The position numbers and the translations under genes were made by a program. A stretch of 6,284 nt of DNA, taken from NCBI GenBank assembly GCA_905235825.1, contig CAJONH010000083.1:1-6284 (forward strand), written 5' to 3'. Below are positions 1 to 4,695 of the stretch, piece by piece; the stretch's first letter is position 1, and each line of letters begins with the position of its first letter. The notes below the pieces were generated by a model. It was not told where the DNA came from and did not search any database. It saw only the letters and a program-made list of their open reading frames with translations. Origin of the DNA: Candidatus Gastranaerophilales bacterium. Lineage in GTDB: Bacteria; Cyanobacteriota; Vampirovibrionia; Gastranaerophilales; Gastranaerophilaceae.

Positions 1-234
1 CCAACTTCCAAAACCTTGTCTGCGTGGACTAAAGTCCACCCTACTGCTGCTATTTTTAAAATCATACTTCAACGGCAGTTTCTCTCCGGTATTTATATAA
101 AACAGCTTCGCTAAATACTTCGGATACTCTTTTTCATCTAAATTTTTGAAGAAGCAGTAATCATAAGGCTGTTCACAAATTCCGCCAGTCGAATTTCCAT
201 TTAATTTTTTAAAAAAATTAAATATTTCTTTCAT
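1..234 (-). CDS. N-terminal fragment of a TupA-like ATP-grasp (polysaccharide/glycosyltransferase) protein, interrupted or running off the window
   Basis: This leftward reading frame of 78 codons starts at ATG 234 and is open to the window edge, so at best it is partial. An AAAGG ribosome binding site (243-247) lies 8 bases before the start. Residues 37-60 contain YPKYLAKLFYINTGEKLPLK, which resembles the opening of TupA-like ATP-grasp proteins (yPkyl..ly...TGe.l.l), found in capsule, teichuronopeptide or other surface-polysaccharide clusters. In that family a P-x-TFNEKIQWLKLYD-like block should follow about here. Instead the frame reads NSSSRVDFSPRRQGFGSW, which is encoded by a G+C-richer stretch built around a perfect palindrome (24-39). 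I infer that a repeat element has replaced or interrupted the body of the gene, making it a likely pseudogene. The family assignment rests on one short stretch and is tentative; the start and RBS are convincing. Confidence 0.5.
   Translation of the reverse strand, partial: MKEIFNFFKKLNGNSTGGICEQPYDYCFFKNLDEKEYPKYLAKLFYINTGEKLPLKYDFKNSSSRVDFSPRRQGFGSW
24..39. repeat. REP-like palindrome at the left edge
   Basis: GTGGACTAAAGTCCAC is a perfect 6-bp stem with a 4-base loop. The flanking bases on the leftward strand read TAGGGTGGACTTTAGTCCAC, resembling the short TAGGGTGG-type palindromes dispersed in some bacterial genomes (REP-like elements, sometimes mobilised by RAYT transposases). Bases 1-50 are about 54% G+C, far above the rest of the window. 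No second copy is present here, so calling it a dispersed repeat is inference. Confidence 0.45.
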
Positions 235-285
235 ATTTTAAACCTTTACGCAGCAATATTTACTCTCATATTTACGCACAAGAGT

Positions 286-304
286 AACGGCAATAATTGC
301 CGTT
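286..304. promoter_or_regulatory. Inverted repeat, candidate operator
   Basis: AACGGCAATAATTGCCGTT has two perfect 8-base arms around TAA. It sits in the -35 zone of the extended -10 promoter at 307-315, so a protein bound here would overlap RNA polymerase. It lies between divergent genes and is followed by only three T, so it is unlikely to be a terminator. Operator function is inferred. Confidence 0.45.
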
Positions 305-306
305 TG

Positions 307-315
307 TGGTATAAT
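307..315 (+). promoter_or_regulatory. Extended -10 promoter for the XRE regulator gene
   Basis: TGGTATAAT matches the extended -10 consensus TGnTATAAT perfectly. No good -35 box is seen 16-18 bases upstream, as is common for extended -10 promoters. Transcription would start near 322, giving an untranslated leader of about 90 bases that contains the two palindromic sites at 352-384. Confidence 0.5.
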
Positions 316-351
316 CCAATAAGCTAAAGTCTATACCAATATTTTTATTAT

Positions 352-384
352 AACCAAATGGAAAATTTTGTCAACCAATTGGTT
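352..384. promoter_or_regulatory. Pair of operator-like palindromes upstream of the XRE gene
   Basis: AACCAATTGGTT (373-384) is a perfect 12-bp palindrome. AACCAAATGGAA (352-363) matches it at 9 of 12 positions. Their starts are exactly 21 bp apart, two turns of B-DNA, so two dimers would bind the same face. Looser CCAA half-sites occur further upstream at 316 and 336. Small XRE repressors typically bind such repeated dyads before their own gene, so autoregulation by the 413-721 product is the natural inference. Confidence 0.5.
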
Positions 385-412
385 ATGAAATTAAAATTTT
401 TGAGGAAAGAAA

Positions 413-721
413 ATGATTAATGACAATTTACGGAAAATACGGGAAGAACTGGGATTATCAATGACAAAGTTCAGTGAAAAACTTGAAATTCCGGCTATGA
501 CATTAATTCATTATGAACGTGGCGACAGAACACCTTCTGCACAACTTTTTATCCAATTAGATAAAAAACTTAACATAAATCTAAACTGGTTAGTATCAGG
601 TAAAGGTGAAATGTTTAATCAAAATGCTTTAAGTTTTGAACCTTCAAACGAAGAACTTGAAAAAACCATGTATAAAATCATGATGCAAATTTTGAAAAAA
701 AATAACATAATTGAAAAATAA
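413..721 (+). CDS. XRE-family (Cro/C1-type) helix-turn-helix regulator
   Basis: A small cytoplasmic DNA-binding protein of 102 residues. Residues 4-60 form a HTH_3-type domain: LRKIREELGLSMTKFSEKL, then a recognition helix around IPAMTLIHYERGDRTPS, and the closing LNINLNWLVSGKGEMF signature typical of phage and mobile-element repressors (xxWLltGeG). The usual Gln at the start of the second helix (GLSQ) is Met here, a common variant. The C-terminal 30 residues (about 73-102) are helical and charged and could dimerise. An AGGAAAG ribosome binding site (403-409) fixes the start. The gene has its own promoter region with operator-like dyads and ends 6 bases before the stop of the convergent nucleotidyltransferase gene. 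No terminator is visible between the two. Its target is unknown. Self-regulation is likely, and control of the toxin-antitoxin pair is possible but not shown. Confidence 0.88.
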   Translation: MINDNLRKIREELGLSMTKFSEKLEIPAMTLIHYERGDRTPSAQLFIQLDKKLNINLNWLVSGKGEMFNQNALSFEPSNEELEKTMYKIMMQILKKNNIIEK

Positions 722-727
722 AATTAA

Positions 728-1023
728 TTAACTCGGAAATATTTTAACATAAGACCTTTTTATTTCTTTTTGAAAATTTCCCGGTAATTTATTAAATTCA
801 TTTATATCAATTAAAAACGGAATATTACTTTCCGTAAGCAGATTTTTTAGTTCATTTATGTTTTTTTATTATCATTAAAATTAAAAACCGTTAAATCCAA
901 ATCACTGCCTGAATGCGAATCACCATTAACACGGCTTCCATAAGCCCATATTTCAGCAAGAGGACAGTATGTTCGAAATATTTTTATTAATTCTTCTAAG
1001 TGCTTTTTTTCTATATTAATCAT
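728..1023 (-). pseudogene. MNT-type minimal nucleotidyltransferase (MntA-like antitoxin), frameshifted
   Basis: Read leftward from ATG 1023, the frame gives MINIEKKHLEELIKIF, then GSRVNGDSHSGSDLDL (residues 29-44). This is the GSx10DxD nucleotidyltransferase signature with both metal-binding aspartates. After residue 55 it stops at TAA (856-858), directly behind a run of seven A (861-867 on this strand). One extra A, or a -1 slip, restores a second half containing IPFLIDINEFNKLPGNF, which carries a plausible third carboxylate, and ends at TAA 728-730. The repaired length is 98 residues, normal for the family. The start overlaps the HEPN stop by 8 bases, so the pair is one operon. In characterised hepT-mntA pairs the MNT protein neutralises HEPN by adding AMP to a tyrosine. 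Here it is a true mutation, a sequencing error in a homopolymer, or a slippage-controlled gene. Confidence 0.82.
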
Positions 1024-1432
1024 TATCTATAATTTTTTTTAACTCTTTTACATCAATTAAAAAACTTTCTACCAATTTTACCGTTTCTTCCGCAAACTTA
1101 TGACCGTAATCATTGGCTGTACTATTTCGATTATCCCTGTATTTAAACCACCTTTCAACCGTTTTTTCATCAATAAGTGAATATTTATGAGCATTTCTAA
1201 ATATATCTTTATAAGTCAAAGCATCAACAGCCTTTTTTGATACAAAAAAAGGTGTTATTTTCTTTTTTAATAATTTGCCGCTCTGTTCCAAAGAAAGTTC
1301 AAAACCTTTTACCAGCGAGTTTCTGTATACCTCATACTCAATACTCCCTTCCGAAGCTGATTTAAGCAAATCAAAAGATTTTTGAAGTGTATCAATACAC
1401 CTTTGCAAATATTCGGTACTTATTTCTGACAT
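1016..1432 (-). CDS. HEPN-domain nucleotidyltransferase substrate-binding protein (HepT-like toxin), catalytic His replaced
   Basis: A 138-residue all-helical protein of the HI0074/NTSBP-type HEPN family, of normal length. Residues 42-70 (KGFELSLEQSGKLLKKKI) form the long central helix. Residues 98-110 read YRDNRNSTANDYG and align with the family motif RNxTxHxY, the R-x4-H-x-Y site of HEPN ribonucleases. Arg102 and Tyr109 are present, but position 107 is Asn (codon AAT, one base from CAT) instead of the catalytic His. In MntA-HepT pairs the Tyr is the residue AMPylated by the antitoxin, so the target site survives while the predicted RNase site does not. A weak GGAAAA binding site precedes ATG 1432. 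Its stop overlaps the start of the MNT gene by 8 bases. I infer an inactive toxin, or one with another role. The family call is firm; the loss of activity is a prediction. Confidence 0.85.
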   Translation of the reverse strand: MSEISTEYLQRCIDTLQKSFDLLKSASEGSIEYEVYRNSLVKGFELSLEQSGKLLKKKITPFFVSKKAVDALTYKDIFRNAHKYSLIDEKTVERWFKYRDNRNSTANDYGHKFAEETVKLVESFLIDVKELKKIIDND

Positions 1433-1459
1433 AAATATTTTCCAATCTGCTACCCGAGT

Positions 1460-1465
1460 ATTATA
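1460..1465 (-). promoter_or_regulatory. -10 box for the HEPN/MNT operon
   Basis: On the leftward strand 1465-1460 reads TATAAT, 27 bases before the HEPN start codon. The -35 position is only weakly matched, so this promoter is plausible rather than strong. Confidence 0.35.
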
Positions 1466-1547
1466 ACTTAAAACAGAAGAAAAAAATCAGGTTAACAAAT
1501 CTGTGTTTAATAAATCATTACAAATATAGCTGTTTTAAATAAAAAAC

Positions 1548-1576
1548 TTGATTATAAATTTTGTTTAATATATCAT
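1548..1576 (+). promoter_or_regulatory. Promoter for rpmB
   Basis: TTGATT (1548-1553) and TATCAT (1571-1576) are separated by 17 bases, giving a start near 1583 and a leader of about 26 bases. A TAATAT alternative at 1566-1571 is also possible. The 1578-1594 stretch that follows resembles one upstream of the XRE gene. Confidence 0.4.
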
Positions 1577-1608
1577 CAGTCTATACGACTATTTGAAAGG
1601 AACATAAA

Positions 1609-1800
1609 ATGTCAATTGAATGTGCAGTATGCGGTAAAAAAAATCTGAAAGCAGCTAAACTTTCATTCTCTCATAAACATCATGTATACAGACAAAGCCC
1701 GAATTTACAATCCGTAAAAATTAATGAAAACGGCACCGTAAAAAGAGTTAAAGTCTGCACATCATGTTTAAGAGCAGGTAAAGTTCAAAGAGCAGTTTAA
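1609..1800 (+). CDS. rpmB: 50S ribosomal protein L28, four-cysteine form
   Basis: A 63-residue basic protein of the large ribosomal subunit, bL28. It shows the family layout: N-terminal xCxxxGKK, the FSHKHHVYRQSPNLQSVKIN segment (HS..r....PNLQ.v), and the C-terminal KVCTSCLRAGKVQR. Two CxxC pairs, Cys5/Cys8 and Cys50/Cys53, make it the zinc-binding 'C+' type; many bacteria carry, or switch to, a cysteine-free paralogue under zinc limitation. Length matches short bL28 proteins. AAAGGA (1596-1601) sits 7 bases before the start. It has its own promoter and a terminator whose stem overlaps the last codons, so it appears monocistronic. No Zur-type operator was recognised upstream. Confidence 0.95.
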   Translation: MSIECAVCGKKNLKAAKLSFSHKHHVYRQSPNLQSVKINENGTVKRVKVCTSCLRAGKVQRAV

Positions 1801-1815
1801 TATAAACTGCTTTTT
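1791..1815 (+). terminator. Rho-independent terminator of rpmB, overlapping its 3' end
   Basis: AGCAGTTTA (1791-1799) pairs perfectly with TAAACTGCT (1803-1811) across a 3-base loop, followed by TTTT. The rpmB stop codon lies in the stem and loop. The leftward gene stops at 1814, so the same hairpin may also serve that transcript, though its T tract on that strand is poor (CTTTG). Confidence 0.8.
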
Positions 1816-2095
1816 ACTTTAATAAGAAGTTCAATCCAAAGTCCATTACGGCAATTAACATAGCGGCAGTAATTAGTGTAGCGGCACCTGCAGAACTTAT
1901 GGTCATAAATGCAGTACATACGCTTAGCATGCCAATACCCAATGTAAGAATTGTACCTATCCTTGCTCTAAAGTTTAAATCATCACTTTCTTTTTTAACA
2001 TTATTGAGTTTTTCTGTTATTTTTTCAAAATCTTCTTTGGATGCAGTATATTTTTTTGTGCAATTTGAATTAGTAAGATGCATTGCAATAGCCAT
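1814..2095 (-). CDS. Small two-helix membrane protein of unknown function
   Basis: I do not recognise this 93-residue protein. Residues 1-45 are hydrophilic, with a helical, probably coiled-coil segment (about 19-44, SKEDFEKITEKLNNVKKESD). The remainder is hydrophobic, fitting two closely spaced transmembrane helices at about 47-66 and 70-92, ending in LLK. With so short a turn it is likely a hairpin in the inner membrane with the long N-terminus on the cytoplasmic side. A GGAG site (2106-2109) lies 10 bases before ATG 2095; Met5 is an alternative start. A good promoter lies directly upstream, and the rpmB terminator lies at the 3' end. The antisense open frame at 1899-2135 is a shadow. Own signals and a sensible protein layout support a real gene; the function is unknown. 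Confidence 0.65.
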   Translation of the reverse strand: MAIAMHLTNSNCTKKYTASKEDFEKITEKLNNVKKESDDLNFRARIGTILTLGIGMLSVCTAFMTISSAGAATLITAAMLIAVMDFGLNFLLK

Positions 2096-2126
2096 TATTT
2101 ATTTTCTCCGTTCATTGCGTCTATAT

Positions 2127-2155
2127 ATTGTATAATATATAAATCAATTTTTCAA
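2127..2155 (-). promoter_or_regulatory. Promoter for the small membrane protein gene
   Basis: On the leftward strand TTGAAA (2155-2150) and TACAAT (2132-2127) are spaced by 17 bases, each one mismatch from consensus. Transcription would begin near 2120, giving a leader of about 25 bases with the GGAG ribosome binding site. Confidence 0.55.
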
Positions 2156-2175
2156 AATTTTTTGTCAAATATTAT

Positions 2176-2205
2176 ATATTTTGTAAATATTTTTTTACAA
2201 AATAT
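2176..2205. repeat. 12-bp perfect inverted repeat in the divergent intergenic region
   Basis: The left arm ATATTTTGTAAA (2176-2187) and right arm TTTACAAAATAT (2194-2205) are exact reverse complements around a 6-base T-rich loop. The element lies between two divergent promoters, 13 bases upstream of a TTGACA box (2219-2224). This suggests an operator controlling one or both genes. The core TTGTAAA-N6-TTTACAA is not a motif I can assign to a named regulator with confidence. Confidence 0.45.
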
Positions 2206-2218
2206 TACATAAAATCTC

Positions 2219-2246
2219 TTGACATAGCAAATATCTATACGACAAT
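2219..2246 (+). promoter_or_regulatory. Tentative promoter for the pentapeptide-repeat gene
   Basis: TTGACA (2219-2224) is a perfect -35 box. The best -10 choices are GACAAT (2241-2246, spacing 16) or AATAAT (2244-2249, spacing 19); neither is ideal. A start near 2253 would leave a leader of about 80 bases before the gene. Confidence 0.4.
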
Positions 2247-2333
2247 AATTATGTTGTTATAAAACATGCAAACCGTGGAATATCATAATGGTTAGTGTTT
2301 ATCAGTTACTTTATTACAAAAGGAGAATTATAA

Positions 2334-2852
2334 ATGTATTCAAAAGAAGAACTTGCAGAGTTGATAATAAAAAATCCGGAGGAGTATAATTCATACAAAA
2401 AAACAGCCGAAGAACTTGACTTAACAGAGTTGGATTTTTCAAATATAACTTTGGAAGAAATTGATTTTTCAAATTGCGAATTAGCCGGTACATCTTTTAA
2501 TGATGCACATATTTCAAATTGTAATTTTACGGGTGCAGACCTTAATGCGGCTGATTTTACCAGAGCTAATGTAGTTGAATGTGATTTTTCGGAAAGTATT
2601 TTAAACGGAACCGATTTTAGCTATGCGGCAGTTAACTACTGTAACTTTACCGATGCCGATATGGCAGGATGTATTGTTAAAGAGGCTGATTTATCGGATT
2701 CCGATTTTTCGGCAAGCCAGAACCTCGCAGCAACCCGTGCGGATGAAACAACTGTTTGGCCTGATAATGAAATGCTCCCCGAAGACTTTGATACAAATTA
2801 TTCAAAAGAAGATTCCGATGACGAGGAAGACACTGTTGAAGCTGATTATTAG
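2334..2852 (+). CDS. Pentapeptide-repeat protein with acidic C-terminal tail
   Basis: A 172-residue protein with three parts. Residues 1-27 are a charged helical cap (KEELAELIIKNPEEYNSYKK). Residues 28-127 are about 20 tandem pentapeptides of the A(D/N)Lxx type, such as IDFSN, CNFTG, ADLNA and ADFTR, predicting a right-handed quadrilateral beta-helix of about five coils. The central residue alternates Phe with Leu/Ile/Val/Met for most of its length. A TTVWPD segment (139-144) follows the helix, as often seen in the family, and residues 150-172 are 12 of 23 Asp or Glu. There is no signal peptide, so it is probably cytoplasmic. AGGAG (2321-2325) sits 8 bases before the ATG. Some family members mimic DNA and bind gyrase (MfpA, Qnr), but nothing here shows that, and the biochemical role is unknown. 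It stands alone between a divergent gene and a strong terminator. Confidence 0.88.
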   Translation: MYSKEELAELIIKNPEEYNSYKKTAEELDLTELDFSNITLEEIDFSNCELAGTSFNDAHISNCNFTGADLNAADFTRANVVECDFSESILNGTDFSYAAVNYCNFTDADMAGCIVKEADLSDSDFSASQNLAATRADETTVWPDNEMLPEDFDTNYSKEDSDDEEDTVEADY

Positions 2853-2868
2853 CATATATTTAAACTAT

Positions 2869-2908
2869 AAAAAAAATGCTTTACTCAAAATTTAAAGCAT
2901 TTTTTTTT
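2869..2908. terminator. Bidirectional Rho-independent terminator
   Basis: ATGCTTTA (2876-2883) pairs with TAAAGCAT (2893-2900) around a 9-base loop. A run of eight A before it and nine T after it extend the helix and form the U tract. It ends transcription of the pentapeptide gene 17 bases after its stop codon. The A run would act as a T tract on the opposite strand too. Confidence 0.9.
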
Positions 2909-2916
2909 GGTAAAAT
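2908..2916 (+). promoter_or_regulatory. Extended -10 element for mutL, possibly leaderless
   Basis: TGGTAAAAT fits the extended -10 form TGnTAnAAT-like pattern, one mismatch from TGnTATAAT. It begins on the last T of the preceding terminator. Only nine bases separate it from the mutL ATG, so the transcript would start at or within a few bases of the start codon. No Shine-Dalgarno sequence is present in the gap. Confidence 0.4.
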
Positions 2917-2925
2917 ATAAATGTC

Positions 2926-4695
2926 ATGAACAGAATTAAACAACTTCCTACAAATTTAGTAAATCAAATTGCAGCAGGTGAAGTAATTGAACGACCTGCC
3001 AGTGTAGTTAAAGAACTCGTCGAAAATTCCATAGATGCGGGTGCTAAACGTATTGAAATATCAATTTCAAATGCATGCCGTAATATACGTATAGCCGATA
3101 ACGGTTCAGGTATTCATCCTGATGATATTCAACTCGCTTTTACAAAGCATGCCACAAGTAAATTAAAGGATGAAGAAAGTCTGTTTAATATCCAAACTCT
3201 CGGTTTTAGAGGCGAGGCTCTTGCAAGTATAATATCTATTGCAAAAGTTACCTGCACTACACGCACTAAAGATTTTGAATACGGTACAAAGGTTGAGTCT
3301 GAAAATTCAATTGTTAAAACAAGCAAAACAGGCTGTGCAATTGGGACAATTATGGAAGTTAATGAACTGTTTTTTAATCAGCCTGCAAGATTAAAATTTC
3401 TGAAAAGTGAAAAAACAGAATTTTCATACATTCAAGAACTTGTTCAATCTCTTGCCATTGCTAATCCTTCAATTGCTTTTATTCTTAAAAATTCAGGCTC
3501 CATGGTTATAAATACAACTCAAAATGCCGATTTACTTACAAGAATAACCCAAATATATTCACATAATATAATTAATGAAATAAAAGAAGTGAATAAATCC
3601 GATGACATAACGGGAATACACCTGTACGGATATGTATCTACCCCTGATTTTACACGCTCAAGCAAAAAATCAATATATACATTTGTAAATTCTCGAATTG
3701 TAAAATGTCCTGTTCTTGCAAAAGCTATAGATGCCGCATACAAAAATATGCTTCCAATCGGCAGATATCCTTTTGCTGTGCTTAATCTTGAAATAAATCC
3801 CGAAGAAATTGATGTTAATGTTCATCCGCAAAAAAGAGAAATACGATACAAAAATACTAATCAAATTTTCAATTTTGTCCAAAGTGCCGTCGGTTATGCG
3901 TTGACCTCTGCAATACAGGCTCAAACCCCGTTCCCGCAAAAAGAAGAAAAATCTGAACCTCTCCCATTCATTCGTACTTTTAGCCAAAATGAAGAAAACG
4001 TTATTCAAAAAGATAATAACAAAGTCTTTTCCTTCCCTTTAAAATTGGAAAAAAAAGATACATCATATATAGTAAATGATTCAAATCAAACTAAAATGAA
4101 TATTAATTTTGAAACACCTTCAAAATTAAAACGGGTCAATATAGTAGGACAGTTTCATAATACGTATATATTGGTTGAAAATGATGATAATCTTGAAATT
4201 ATTGACCAGCATATAGCAGAAGAACGATATATTTATGAAAAATTAAGAAATCAAAAAGAAGCGGCTTCTCAGCTTCTTATTATTTCCGATGTTATTGATG
4301 TTGAACCTTCCGATGCTGATTTACTCGTAAATGCAAAACCTCAGCTTGAAAAATTCGGTTATAAAATAGAAAAAATATCAGATACACAGATAATCTTTAA
4401 AAAAATTCCTCAAGTTTTATCTCAAGTAAAATTGCAGGATGTTTTATCGGAACTTTTGGATAATCTTAGAAATGCACCTGATAACGAACTTGATACAAGA
4501 GAAGAAAAAATTCTTATAACAACTGCCTGCAAGGCATCAGTTAAAGCAGGAGATAAATTAACTTTATGGCAGATGGAAGAAATAGTAAAAAATCTCAGAA
4601 CTACAAAAAATCCTTATACATGCCCTCACGGCAGACCGATTTCACACTTTATTCCATTAAAAGAAGTTGCAGCATTTTTTGACAGGAACATCTAA
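2926..4695 (+). CDS. mutL: DNA mismatch repair protein MutL (endonuclease type)
   Basis: MutL couples mismatch recognition by MutS to strand incision. It has 589 residues, normal for the family. The N-terminal GHKL ATPase is complete: NQIAAGEVIERPASVVKELV with Glu33 and Asn34, DNGSGI (58-63), HATSKL (75-80) and TLGFRGEALASI (91-102). The transducer region follows, including NVHPQKREIRY. A low-complexity charged linker (about 330-400) joins the C-terminal dimerisation domain. That domain carries the metal-dependent nicking motifs DQHIAEERYIYE (427-438), ACKASVKAG (534-542) and CPHGRP (566-571), so strand choice is expected to be MutH-independent. The DQHA motif has Ile at position 430. The ATG at 2926 matches the conserved MNRIKQLP opening. 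No Shine-Dalgarno is seen, and ATG-TCA-TGA at 2921-2929 overlaps the start. Its stop overlaps that of the convergent gene. No mutS lies in this window. Confidence 0.97.
   Translation: MNRIKQLPTNLVNQIAAGEVIERPASVVKELVENSIDAGAKRIEISISNACRNIRIADNGSGIHPDDIQLAFTKHATSKLKDEESLFNIQTLGFRGEALASIISIAKVTCTTRTKDFEYGTKVESENSIVKTSKTGCAIGTIMEVNELFFNQPARLKFLKSEKTEFSYIQELVQSLAIANPSIAFILKNSGSMVINTTQNADLLTRITQIYSHNIINEIKEVNKSDDITGIHLYGYVSTPDFTRSSKKSIYTFVNSRIVKCPVLAKAIDAAYKNMLPIGRYPFAVLNLEINPEEIDVNVHPQKREIRYKNTNQIFNFVQSAVGYALTSAIQAQTPFPQKEEKSEPLPFIRTFSQNEENVIQKDNNKVFSFPLKLEKKDTSYIVNDSNQTKMNINFETPSKLKRVNIVGQFHNTYILVENDDNLEIIDQHIAEERYIYEKLRNQKEAASQLLIISDVIDVEPSDADLLVNAKPQLEKFGYKIEKISDTQIIFKKIPQVLSQVKLQDVLSELLDNLRNAPDNELDTREEKILITTACKASVKAGDKLTLWQMEEIVKNLRTTKNPYTCPHGRPISHFIPLKEVAAFFDRNI

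Noticed and set aside
286..304. Dyad considered as a transcription terminator
   Set aside because: It lies between divergent genes, so nothing needs terminating there, and only three T follow on one strand and two on the other.
1899..2135. Rightward 78-codon open frame
   Set aside because: It is antisense to the small membrane protein gene, has no ribosome binding site, and begins inside the opposite coding frame. The leftward gene has a promoter, RBS and sensible protein layout.
2181..2200. TTGTAAA-N6-TTTACAA considered as a Rex or BirA operator
   Set aside because: Rex sites read TTGTGA-N6-TCACAA and BirA sites have a longer spacer. The match is partial and neighbouring genes do not fit either regulon.
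2266..2295. Short upstream ORFs in the leader of the pentapeptide gene (ATG at 2266 and 2288)
   Set aside because: Neither has a Shine-Dalgarno sequence, and the peptides show no feature such as codon runs typical of attenuators.
2623..2895. Rightward 90-codon open frame inside the pentapeptide gene
   Set aside because: It is the +1 shadow of the repeat region, runs into the terminator hairpin, and lacks any start signals.
3129..4008. Three leftward open frames inside mutL (3129-3326, 3519-3743, 3670-4008)
   Set aside because: They are antisense shadows of a fully conserved mutL, with no family similarity and no start signals.
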